A DNA stretch of 52,524 bases, from contig MNCI01015499.1 of assembly GCA_015680685.1 (NCBI GenBank), positions 841,080-893,603 on the forward strand, written 5' to 3'. Both the position numbers and the translations under genes were made by a program. The notes under the pieces are model-generated. The model did no database searches and had not been told where the DNA came from. It worked only from the letters and a program-made list of their open reading frames with translations. The DNA comes from Gnetum montanum (taxonomy: Eukaryota > Streptophyta > Gnetopsida > Gnetales > Gnetaceae). This document shows, piece by piece, positions 22,000 to 33,466 of this stretch (position 1 is the first letter of the stretch; each line of letters opens with the position of its first letter).

Positions 22000-24085
22000 G
22001 TCTTGATGAGCTAGTAGGTCTATCAGTTTAATTCACTGGTGTGGAAACTATCCTGAAGAAAGGACATTTCCAAGACTTATGCTTAGATCTACTAACATTA
22101 TCATTCACTTGTATGTTTATAGTGCAGGTGACATTCTTTTGTTAAGGTTGTGGTGCCAATCCTTCTTGCATTGTTGATGTTGGCATATGTTGGAGGAAAG
22201 CATGAGAGTATTGAGAAAATGATGGATGATGAGAGGTATGGAATGGTGATCCCATGGGAGATGTTGTGGATTGATGGTATTCAGGAGAGTAGTAGTAGTG
22301 ATTTGAGGCATGGGAAGTAAAACCTTTTTTAGAAACATGTTATTAAACATAGTATCCATAAGAATTTGGTTGGTGATAGGGGTACTATTAGTTTGTTGAT
22401 GGCATCTTCCACAATTGAGTTTTTTCACTATGGTTAATAGTAGTCTTGAGGTTGATAAGAAGTTCCACTATTGGTTGTAGGACTATCCATAATTACCTTG
22501 TGGGTAAGATAATCCCTTAGGTATTTGCTTTTCTACAAACTTAGGATTTAAAGCAGAAGTCCTAGACTCTTATAGATGTAACATAACTAGAAAATAGCCC
22601 TTTTGATGTTCATATTGATAGATGTTACATCCATCCTCCTCCTTGATATCTAAGTATAAAATCTCTTCTACTATAGCTATTTTCCATTTTTGTCAATAAG
22701 TGTCCTTACCTTTTTTCTTGTTCCTTTTTCTCTTCTTGTTTTGACCACTTGATCCTATTTACTTTACCTTCTCCTCTATGATTTTCAAGTTGGTTGTAAA
22801 TTTTTCATTCATAAACTTCTACATCTTATCTACCCTTGCTTCAATCTCAGTGATAGAGTTTTTTATTAGCAAGGTTTTGAGCGAAATCAATTCATTAAGA
22901 GCTACCTCTTTTTCCTAATCATAAATATGAACCTCCTTATTGTAAAGGTTTGGGTCCTAGTTATATTCCTATACACTCTACCTTTTAAATAACTCTCCTT
23001 CTCTTTTACCACTTGTTCAATTAACCTTTGTATCTAATGAGCTCTCAACTCTAACAATTTTTCTTGGACATAGATCCCAAGGCTTTTCCTTGTTTTGTTA
23101 GAAAGTACATCTATGATGTGATGAAGTTGCTCTTTTTGAGAAAATCCATGGCTTGGACTTCTATGTAGTAGAGAGTAGTATCTGGCCAAGGCTACATCTA
23201 GGAATTCATTTTTTTCTTACTTCCACCCTTGGATTTGTTTTCTTAGATTGGACACTCTTGAATAGAATTGGTATTTTTCATTGAAGAGCTCAATAACTAT
23301 GAACTACTAATGGATTAAATTTGGTTCTAACAATCTATACTAATTTTTAGCTTCTTCTGTTAGTATCCTGGGGAAGAGCTTAAGCTTTTGTCACTTACTT
23401 TTGATATATTGCAAGGCATAGGCATCATGGAAGGCTTGTAAATGATGTTTTAGAATTATTGCCTTCCTCAAATTTAAGAATGTTATTCATATTAAGTTGT
23501 TTGATGTAGCTTTCCTTTTGATGCCTGTGGGATATTCTAACTACCTTTGTGATCTATATTATGCTTCTAGTAGCCAGTAAGGGTTCATCATCATTATACA
23601 CATCATGGTGATAATCTCTATTTTTATTTTTTTAATTATGATAATCTCGTCTATGCACCAGTTAGTATCTTGTATCTTGTCATTGATCTTTATTTCTATT
23701 TTCATCTTAACCCCTTAGTAAAAATCTATCTTGATATTTGTGTTCATCTTCATTAGAATTAGATCTTGAAGATAAAGAAGAAGATGGTGAACTAGGAGAA
23801 TCACCATGGCTTTTATATCTCTCCCTATGGTTTCTTGATTCATCTCTTCTAGGTTTGGAGAAGGTCCTAAGCCTTGAGGATTTCCTTGTTCTAGGACGTG
23901 TTCGATCCCCTCTAGGATTGTTCACAATAGTTAAACATAGTCTTTGATAGCAAGGGTTAGAGTGGGCATATGGGACTTATGTTTGTACTGGTTCACTTCA
24001 ATTCTCTTCAATATAGATCCTATCATTACTCCTACCAATGTTCACTTCGTGTGATAAACTATATAGGCCCTATGTGAAGAAGACA
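22000..24085 (-). pseudogene. gag remnant of element B
   Basis: The start context at 24085 (MSSSHR) matches element A. The DEYVPDFTF segment present in A and C is missing, so the N-terminus carries a deletion. An Arg/Ser-rich linker lies at 23707-23925 (RPRTRKSSRLRTFSKPRRDE, SPSSPSSSLSSRSNS). The gag domain then shows KLKLFPRIL near 23380, FNEKYQFYSRVSNLRKQIQG near 23250 and a YSLLHRSPSHGF block. The Pro/Gln-rich tail ends near 22100. Stops and frameshifts are frequent. B keeps a Trp codon after QIQG where A and C have TAG. Confidence 0.78.
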
Positions 24086-24197
24086 TGTTTTTATTTGGTA
24101 ATGTGTATGGCTTAAAATATTAATTTTTCTTAAAAGAGAACTTGTTAATTCTTTTACAATAATCATTTGTAATATAACTAATCTAGATCACTAGCAT

Positions 24198-24217
24198 CAT
24201 GCCTAGCAATGGTGCCA
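24198..24217 (-). other. Primer-binding site of element B (tRNA-Asp type)
   Basis: The minus strand reads TGGCACCATTGCTAGGCA one base inside the LTR. Most differences from TGGCGCCGTTGCCGGGGAC are C-to-T or G-to-A. Confidence 0.65.
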
Positions 24218-24218
24218 A

Positions 24219-25178
24219 TGATGAGCGGTTGGTATCCCCTATGCCCAACGATATGAATCATATGCGATCACATGCAATCTAGTCAAATCCTGTGGATGGA
24301 ACTAGTATGGTATCTAGATTGTTAAGCATTGATCATAGGTTGTTGTCTTTCCACTTAGATTAGTGATAGCTTTGTCAGGTATGATTTAGTCCAAAGTGAG
24401 ACATATGATTATGATGTTGTTGGGGCCTTGAACTAAATTAGTCAATAACATAAAAATTAATTATTTAATCTAATTAACAATAAAATTAGATTATAAACTA
24501 TTCTAAGGGTGATGAGTGTCCATTCTTAGCTTGTTTTACACATCATGAACTCACATACCCACTACTAGGATTGCTAAGTGTTATGCAGCTGTGTGAACTA
24601 AGTAATAACACTATTGAGATTACCGAGTGAATATGTGTTTACACTTGAAACTAGTCGCATTCATTTTGCCAATTGATTATTGTGCATGAAAATGTAAATA
24701 TTAACTAAGTACATAGAAAGTAAATTACATTGAAAGTAAACCTATTCTAGGTAAAAGTGCGGTAAAGAATATGAGTGAATCTTGATCTTATTGTTGTTCA
24801 TGGAATGTGTCTAGGTACAATGTCATTTGAATAAGACACAGTACAATTGACTAAAATCCATACTATGGGACCTCACTAACTATTTGCTAAGATTATGAAA
24901 TAAAATTGCAAAAGTTTGGCAACATTATTAGCTAAATGGTGGTCCATAAACATGATAGGGGACTCAAATTTATAGGCATTTATTATAATTGTGACATCGC
25001 AGTTATGACATAGCATCCTAGCTTATGATATAGCAGATGCAATGCATCACATGCTATGTAGTAGATGCTACATAGTAGGGGATAATACATTGTAGATGCA
25101 ATATAACATTCATGATATAGTAGATATGATATCATAGATGTGATATATTATCCAATAGTAGAATTTCTTGCTTTATTA
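24219..25178 (-). repeat. 5' LTR of element B
   Basis: It pairs with 18271-19169. The inner edge is TGATGAGCGG at 24219. U3 (about 25000-25160) repeats GATGCTA/TAGATGC words, including near-palindromes. A TATA-like AATTTATAGG lies near 24968. Confidence 0.85.
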
Positions 25179-25183
25179 GTAAG

Positions 25184-25640
25184 AACCTAAAACCTAAGTT
25201 GTGATGTACATTTCTTAAGTTGTGGTATATATCACAACTTATGGTAAGTTCATGGTTTAGACCATACTTAACCATGGATCATGGTTAGGCTAAAATGGAT
25301 AGTAGTGAGTACCTTAGTTTGTGGCAGCATTGTGCCATTCACCATGACTTGAGCATGAGTCATAGTTTACTTGTTGTGATAGATCATAAGACATGATCAA
25401 CTTGTGATTTTTTTATGTGTGTCATTTTTGTGTCCTTCAAACCATCCATAACCTATGGTAGCTTGATTCATGTGTTATTTAACATTTTGACCTTCTAAAT
25501 GTGGATTTGTTGAGGTTAATGGGTAGAAATTATGGTGAATCTAGGTTAACCTCTAGTCCTTGATCCATGCATCTATGATGGCACCTCAAGTTGCCTAGTA
25601 TGTCTATAAATGGTTAGGCATTATGGAGGGTAGGTTTGGT
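25184..25640 (+). repeat. Palindrome-rich block upstream of a TATA-like site
   Basis: A cluster of inverted repeats (AAGTTGTG with CACAACTT; ACCATGG and TCATGGT; CATGACTTGAGCATG) fills 25190-25400. CTATAAATGG follows at about 25604. The arrangement recalls the U3 regions of elements A, B and C, so this may be the start of another LTR interrupted at 25641. No partner copy was found. Confidence 0.3.
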
Positions 25641-28600
25641 GTAACACCCCTATTAATTATCTACAAATCCTATAAATAATTAATAGATATGCTATGAAAC
25701 CCCAAAGATATGGATTTAATCTTGATTTACTAACTTAAAAGGAAGTGGTAAAATAAATAAAAATTTTCATAAATATAGTAAATCAATATAGCCTAACAAA
25801 ATTTTATAATACTTTCATCTATAATTAAATAAAATTTATTTAGAGAAAATTAAAATTTTGCATAGCCAAGAAAAGAGAGATGTTTAAAAATTCCACTAAT
25901 TACATCATAAAATAGTGTGTAAAATAATGATCCTAATGACACTTATGTCACCTCAATCAGATATCTAGAAATAAAGATATTCATGTTTGAAGTTTACTAA
26001 ATTAAATAATGAAATATTAATATATAATAAATAATATTAAATTTTCCCAAATGTATAGCACACATCAAAATGAAAAATATTCCTTGCAATCTCATGATCC
26101 CAACAACATAGACAACAAATTCATCTCTATCATATTTTATTATTTTTTACAAAAATAAGTACATGGTCCAAATAGTTAAAAAGTGTACAAGGTTTCTATT
26201 TTACAAAAATACAAAAATTATCTTCTAATTTTAGAAGGTCCACATTGTATAGAATTAATCCTCCTTTCATCCTATGTTTCTCTTTCGATGATTCCCTATC
26301 AAAATGCAAGAGGTGTCAGAACTCCTCAAATAAGAAAGATTGTTATATTTTCCTCTTCATGGAGCATAAAGGTTTGAGCAAAAAGTCTCAACTAATGGGC
26401 TAGACAAAGTTCCAATGCAAAAATGTTTGAAAATCCAAAATTGTCACAAAATACACCAAAATCCAAAGGAAATTCAAAAATCCAAAAGAAAACCAAAAAT
26501 ACAAAAGTATTTTAAAAATCCAATGTATGCATGTTTTTTCCAAGCATCTCCAAAGGCTAGGTCTTGGTTACCCTCACTACCAAAGGGACTCATTGATAGC
26601 TTTTGAAATAACCTCATCACTATCATTGGATTACCCTTTAAATTATTTCAATGTCGAAAGATATCACAAATTGTTCAAAAAAATTCCAAAGAATGTATAT
26701 TTTAATTAAGCATCCCCGAAGGCTAGATCTTGGTTGCCCTCACTGCCAAAGGGACTCTTCAGTAGCTCTTAGAATAATCTCACTATTATCATCAAATTAT
26801 CATTGTGATCCTAAATAAGTCACTTATGGTCATGTCTTGGAAATACCCTCACTACTAACATCCTTAATAGCCAAGGCACATGTATCATTAGAAGGATAGG
26901 TCTTGACTATGCCTCATTGTACACCACTAGACTAAACTACTTAATGCCATGGTCTTGGCTAAATCCATAGCCTCACATAAACTCATGAATCAAAAACTAG
27001 GGTAGGAAATCTATCCAACAACCCTTGTTCCCATGAGGTGTGCTCCACTAAAGAAAATTCTACTATTGCATGCAGATGGGGGCATTTAAAAGATTCGCAC
27101 CTCCAAAAATCCAAAAGATTTCCTAAATAGCCAAAATTTCATAAATTTCTCATAAAATCATGTTTATGTCATGTGCTAAATCAAAAACCATGTTCATATC
27201 AAAGTTGTTCCAAAATATTCATATAATATCCAAGAAGTAGGTTGGACAAAATTTCCACAATTTCAAAAATTCACCAAAAGATAGAAAATAGTATGGATAG
27301 GATTAAAATATTATTTTTCTTAAAAAGAAACCCAAAATGACCAAAATTTGGCAAAATCTTGGCATAATAATCAAAATATTAGCAGAATAAGAAAAGGTAA
27401 GAAAGCAAAGAGGATGAATATAAATTCCATAATAATATAGGGTAGCTATATAAAAAGAAACATAAAATAATCTCTCTTACAAGATCTACAACAAAATAGG
27501 TCAGCTAGATAAAAAGAAAATTAGAGTAATATCTTTTATTTGTGTTGGTAGGGCTTCCAAAATTTTCTTAGTATCTTCCTTTCCCACCTAATGCATTCAT
27601 TTGGTTTTTGCTTTACTTAGCATGTTGCTCTCGAAACCCTTTTTCAAAATACGATGAGATGTATCTAGGACCACTACCTATTTATAAGAAGAAGAAAAAA
27701 GAAACCAGGCTCAAATTGACTTCAAAATAAAGAAGAAAGGGCAAAAAACTTCTTTATGAAAAAAATGCAATGGAAAACGATAATTGCAGTGGAAAAGATG
27801 GTAGAAAACAAGTTGTGGATGAAGTGGTGGTGGAAAACATGAGGCATTGAAGAAAAATCATAATACATAACATATATGTTTTATAAAAAAATGTGTTATG
27901 CACGTGAATGTGCTTTTTTAATAACCACCATTGACTTTTCAATTTTATTTTTTAACATAAATAATTTTCATAAGCTCCTTTTCTTAATCTTCATTAATTG
28001 AATATGCATAATAAAGATTGAATATAAATAATTGAATGTGCATAAAGAATAAAATATGCATAATCAAATAGTTGTAAAGACATATTAATTGACATAAAGA
28101 AAAAATTTCTGGGGTAATTGGATTTCAACATTTAATCATAAAATATTTAGAAAATCTATGGCTAGGCTCCAATAGTAGTAAAATATAGGATACAAAATTT
28201 GAATACATACCCGAGTAGGTAGATTGCAGCAACAACAACAATAATTACTATAAGCTAATCTATTGCAACACATGATAGAATTAAAGAATCAATTACATGA
28301 ATTAAATTAAATGACTAAATTTATGAAAATTTCTAAGTTGTGATAGTTGGCTTGCATAGTTGACCTATGTTACCTACGATTGTATACAGGTTGTGATAAT
28401 GGACAAGCATTATGGAAAAAATGATTATTAATAATGCCTATTCATGTTTCTTGTGATTGTTCACATGGAAGATTCTTTGGCTTCATGACTCAGATTGATT
28501 GGGATAAATAAACTAAAGGAGTGTTTCTATAGTTGTTTTCATCTAAGATCAGGTGAGGCTTGGTCAACAAGTACTTGGGAAGGATTTCTAATATCATCCA

Positions 28601-29236
28601 AGATAGATGAGACCTTTGTTGGTTAACTAATCCTTGAGGATGATTAATTTATAGAGTAATTTCAATTAATCTAATTTCTTAACATTCTATCTAACATCAT
28701 CATTTTGGTATTGATTATGGACTCTTATCTCATGATTCTTGAGATGGTACTTTGTATGCAAAATGTGATCCCATCCTACAACTTGTTCTAGATGCACTAA
28801 GGTGGTTGGCTAAACTAGAAGACTTCTAATCCTTCATGCATATTTGTATGTAGATTCAAGTGGTAAGAACTCAAAGTTTGGTGGTTATTAAAGCAAGATT
28901 TGATTGAGTTTCTTCCTTTTTCTTAGTTGTAGTTTCCTTTGAGATTCATGTATTGATGGACATGATGTATTGAGATTGATGTAATAGTAAAAAAACATTA
29001 TTAATTTCTTTTGAGATCATGGACTACGTCATGACTTATGAGATTTGGTTTCTGATTATGAGATTTAATATATATGCACTTTGATGTGGATTTTCTGTTC
29101 ATATCATGCACTTGAGTATTTAAGTTTTAAAGTGCTTATCAACAATTCTTTCTTAAGGTATAAGCATTATGATGCCACATACCTAAGTATTAAGATTTGT
29201 GTAATTTAATCATAAAAATTCTTTTGGGGTATGACA
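25641..29236 (+). repeat. Candidate giant solo LTR
   Basis: The block starts TGTAACACCCC, a common start of plant gypsy LTRs, and ends GGGGTATGACA, its near inverse. A TATA-like CTATTTATAAG lies near 27680. No target duplication is visible and no second copy lies in the window, and 3.6 kb would be long for an LTR. The interior is AT-rich with no recognised protein domain. Confidence 0.3.
26542..26880. repeat. Diverged tandem repeat, period ~166 bp
   Basis: AAGCATCTCCAAAGGCTAGG at 26542 recurs as AAGCATCCCCGAAGGCTAGA at 26708, each followed by TCTTGGTT, CCCTCACT and AAAGGGACTC. A third, shorter and more diverged unit follows near 26830. The GTCTTGG word also recurs near 26950 and, as GTCTTGA, near 26905. 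Confidence 0.7.
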
Positions 29237-32200
29237 CTTTATTGTACACTTGAAATTTTTACTTAATTTCATTTTATTACATAACTAAAACATTTTTATA
29301 CTTTTTAATACTACAAGAAATACCATGTAGAAACAAATTTAAAATAAACTATGTATCTCTTTTAAGTTTTTAAGATTGTTCTAGAAAATACCTTTTTCAC
29401 TAATTCTTCATAATCTAAAAAAGGCACATTAAATATTAAGCATATTTAAAACACATTGTAAGGCAATCATTAGATCATCATATTAAGAAAACTTTGAAGG
29501 CACTTTTCTAGTCATGCCTTTGTTAACCATCATAGATGAAAAATTATCAATGCCCCTAATAAATCTTTTGAGATGCAACTATATTAGCATTCTTAATATT
29601 TTTTTTAAGCATGTCTATATTAGCATTGCTAATAATTGCTTTGAGATGCTATTCTATGTACATCTTTAAGCCCATTTGAGATGCAGATAACTATGTGAGA
29701 TGATGACTATTTGGTGATTTAAATGAATTATTTGATACTTAATAAATTAGCACCTTTAAAGGTATATTAATTTTTTTAAAAAAAAATCCAAAAATGTGTT
29801 TTTCAAAAAGACATAATTATAACAAAAGCATACATATGATAGAAACATACATGATAAGATATTTTAGTATACTTAGAATTTGAGATAAACCTAAATCCAA
29901 GTTGACAATTACTCTATTATTTTCTTGCAATGCTTTCTAATTAAAAGTTTAGATTAGTCAATAGCTTTCCTACACACAACAAAAAAGAAACAAAATAATC
30001 ATTAATGAGGAAAGAAATTTAGTTGTATAGTGCTTTTTATACTACGAGTCCTATCACTAAGTTAATACCTAGTTAAATTGAAATTGAAATTTGATTACGT
30101 CTTTGTAAACCTAAAGGATCTATTAGATAAATGACCTTGTCCAAAATACCTTATAGTAATAAATCATAAGTACAACAGATGTGTTCAATATTCATGTAAC
30201 TTGCACATGTGTTTATATAATTCCTTAGAACTAACACTAGTAGCTTGAATAGCTCATTCAAAGACCAATCAAAGATTTGTCATTTGTTTATGAAGAAATT
30301 TGTTTTATAACATTCTAGTAATACATGTTGCTAATCTTATACTACTTGTAAATATATTTGGTATATTTTGTCTTCCTAGTACTTATTGTTCTATATTCCA
30401 ATTTTAATTTAGAGATGATATGATTCCATTTTTACTTTGTTAACTAGTGCTCTTATGGATATTGACATTATTACATGTAGATATTCTATTTCTTCATGTC
30501 TTTCACCTCTAATATTTTACTAGTAAAACTAAATATTTTTTGGTATTTGGACTTCTTTTTTCCATCTTTGTAAAAATTTCTCTATAACAAGTTTTTGAGC
30601 TTGATTTGACTTTAGTATTACATAAATATAATCAATATCCTATTTTTGTAGCCACAATCATTAGATCCTATTGCTATTTTTAGTGTTCAAGGAAGATGCT
30701 AAAAAATGATGCATTACTTTACCTTTCAATGATAACAAATTAGCTTTAAATAAACGTATTGCATATAAGACATGAGTTTTCACCTTACATCATCTATTAA
30801 GAATTGTTTTTGAAGTTTTTTGATTCATACATACTATAATTGAACGATATGAATAGTTAAGAATAGTGTAATGAAAACAATTATAATTTTATAAACGAAT
30901 TTAAATTATTTTATAAGAAAGTAATGGATTTAACTATTAAAAATGCCACTTAGAGAGTGAAGGAAATTTATATATCTAGATTAGGTCAAACTTCTATAAG
31001 CAAGTGAACCTTGACTTATTGATTAAAGCATTTTTCTTAAAATTGTTAGCTTTAAAATTGATTACTAGATTCTTCACACCAAAAAATTTTTTAGTTTTAT
31101 ATTTGGGGTTTAATTTTTATATTCTAATGGTACGCTACCATGTAATTGGTTTTCTAGTCTCAATAAATCTAAAGAAATATCAAAATAATGATAGAATAGC
31201 ATGGGAAAAAAGAATTGATCACTAGAAAAAGATTATCTTGCATTTGGATGATTTAAAAAATATAAAAGAATTCTCTTCAAATTTCAATTCAGGATAGTGA
31301 CTTAGAACAAAAAAGGTGTTTGAAAAATAGGAGCTAAGGAACAAGAAACACAAGCAAGGTTAAGATAAATAGAAAGGCTAGAGATGTAGTTGAAGATCTA
31401 TAAAAGAAAATTTCAATAAGTTGAAATTATTAAAGCAAGACACACAAATAATTATGTGCTTATAGAATGTTTGTAATATTATTGATGTCTATATAATGTT
31501 AACTATGAGACTTGAAAACATATGTCAAAAAATTATGATTTTGGTAAAAGATTTATGACTTCTTAAATGTCTATAATCAAATTTAGTAAAATATGGTTCT
31601 AGATGTAAACATTTCATCCCGACTTTTAAAAAGTGTTGTTCCTATTTATAGAGATTAAAAGGCTAGACTAAATTATTAAAAAATAAGTAAAACTATACTA
31701 CTACATCAACTAAAAAATTTACCAATACAATAAGTTTCTAATGAACTCATCTTCAACAAAACATAATTTTCATTAAAGCTCTATCGTGTATCACAACCTA
31801 AGAAAAATTTATATAACTTTCTTTGCTTATACATTTGAAATTTTCTAAATTTAAGGAAAATAGTGTTATTTTTAAAATGCTGAATTCTTTTATATTAAAG
31901 CTAATTATAACATCATAATATAACTATGATAATCTTTAAAATACAAACAATTATAGGTAAGAGAGTAAAAGTAAACATTGAATACTCTTATCATACATTT
32001 TCCATGATAAAAAGTTGTGATCCTCTCATATTCTTGTATTATAGATAATATTGAATTTTTTTAAATGTTAAAACATTTTAGATAAAGTTGACTTGACCTG
32101 AACATCAAGAAACCACCCTAGAAGAGTAAAATATAACATTAGGTTTGATTTGGTGAATGTGTGGGTAATGAAAATTAAAAGTTTCAACATTCAATTAGTG

Positions 32201-32349
32201 ATAGGTGGCTTAGGTGGTTAGTTCATTATCTTGGTAAGTAAGAAGTTGCCAATTTGGGTTACACTTGATGTATCATTATTCCTCTATAGTTTTTCTAATG
32301 TATCTTGTTGGCTATATGTCTTGAGGTATACCTTTTGTCAAATATTTTT
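29237..32349. other. AT-rich DNA without recognised genes
   Basis: Both strands are full of stops, and I recognise no protein motif, RNA gene or paired repeat. Confidence 0.4.
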
Positions 32350-32710
32350 GGGTTTCAACATTCAAAGCATGTTTAGCACTCAATATTATTATAATACATG
32401 TTTCATGATCCATTTAACATAGATGGTGGAAATCCAAAGTAGGATTAGAACTAGGTATTAATATAATACATTTTCCACAAGAATCCTTGTGATCTACTAT
32501 ACATCTATGGTAGTGATTCAAAGTTTCTATTACAATATATTTTCCATATAAATTAATGGGATCCACGTAACATGGCTGGTAGAGATTGGAAGTTCAACAT
32601 TCAAAGTAATATGAACATTGATATTAATATAAGATATTTTCTATAAATAATAGGTGTTATCTATGCATCATGTAAAATTAAAGTTTCAAGGTTTAAAGTA
32701 CAACCTCAAA
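32350..32710. repeat. Degenerate minisatellite upstream of the bHLH gene
   Basis: Three to four diverged units of roughly 70-95 bp share TATAATACAT with TTTCCA, a GATC(C/T)A word, CATGG(C/T)(T/A)GGTAG, and AAAGTTTC or AAGTTCAACATT. They start near 32352, 32459, 32530 and 32624. A single weaker relative lies near 32180. The array ends about 600 bp before the gene's probable TATA box. Confidence 0.5.
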
Positions 32711-33313
32711 TTTTAAGTATATAAAAGAGTTAATGAAACCTCATATTAATTCATTCAAAAACTTTAACAAGGTTAACATTATGAGAAACTACCCACATTA
32801 ACTATTTCTATGAAAACTTTTTGTTATGAAAGTACCATAAATTTCAAAGTTGATAGATGCATAGGCTAGGTGGCTATTAGCAAGGATATACCAAACTCCA
32901 CCTTACGGTACCTCTTATAGCAAATTCATTTATAAGAAAACCATAATTAGTTATACCACTACTTTTTCCATTGAATTAATGCTTATTAAAACAACAAATG
33001 GCTTTATAATGGTTTTACAAATACTAAAGTTTCTAGTTACCACATCAGCTTGTTGAATAGCGAAAGCCTCAATCACATGAACAGTTTGTTAGTGTTTTAC
33101 GAGGCAAATAAAATATTGCAGTTTCCTTTGTACAACTCTGGAAAGATTTGCATGTTGCTTGGAAAATGCAATCCAATATTCTACTGAAAATGCTGAATCC
33201 TTACATTAAAATTAGAGATTTTTTATGAAAATATATGTTTGAAAATGCTGATTTTTAATGGTAAAATTAAGAATTAAAAAAAAAAACACAGAAAACGTTT
33301 AGGCTAGTGTCCC

Positions 33314-33330
33314 TGTATACTATATATTCT
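33314..33330 (+). promoter_or_regulatory. Probable TATA box of the bHLH gene
   Basis: CTATATATT (33320-33328) lies about 140 bp before the chosen start codon. The intervening leader is more GC-rich than the surroundings, as expected of a 5' UTR. Confidence 0.45.
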
Positions 33331-33466
33331 TAGCTGGATGAGCAAATCTTCATGTGAAGGGAAGGTACATCTCCGCAACTTTCACCCGGACTTTCTTCTG
33401 TGCTGAGAGGTAAACCTAGTTTCTGCTGCAGCAATTAAGAGATATGCATTGCAAACTTTTGGCAAG

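Larger units (their letters stand above)
18271..25178 (-). mobile_element. Pol-less Athila-like retrotransposon (element B)
   Basis: Two related LTRs (18271-19169 and 24219-25178) bound a 5 kb internal region on the minus strand. A tRNA-Asp-type primer site and a gag remnant follow the 5' LTR. The Pro/Gln-rich end of gag then passes, near 22000-21330, into the GAGATGG/U-rich tract and the 3' block seen in element A after integrase. No RT, RNase H or integrase motif is recognisable. The flanking 5-mers are ATAGG (18266-18270) and GTAAG (25179-25183), which differ by two transitions, so a target duplication is only weakly supported. The copy reads as a non-autonomous derivative that kept gag. 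Confidence 0.82.
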
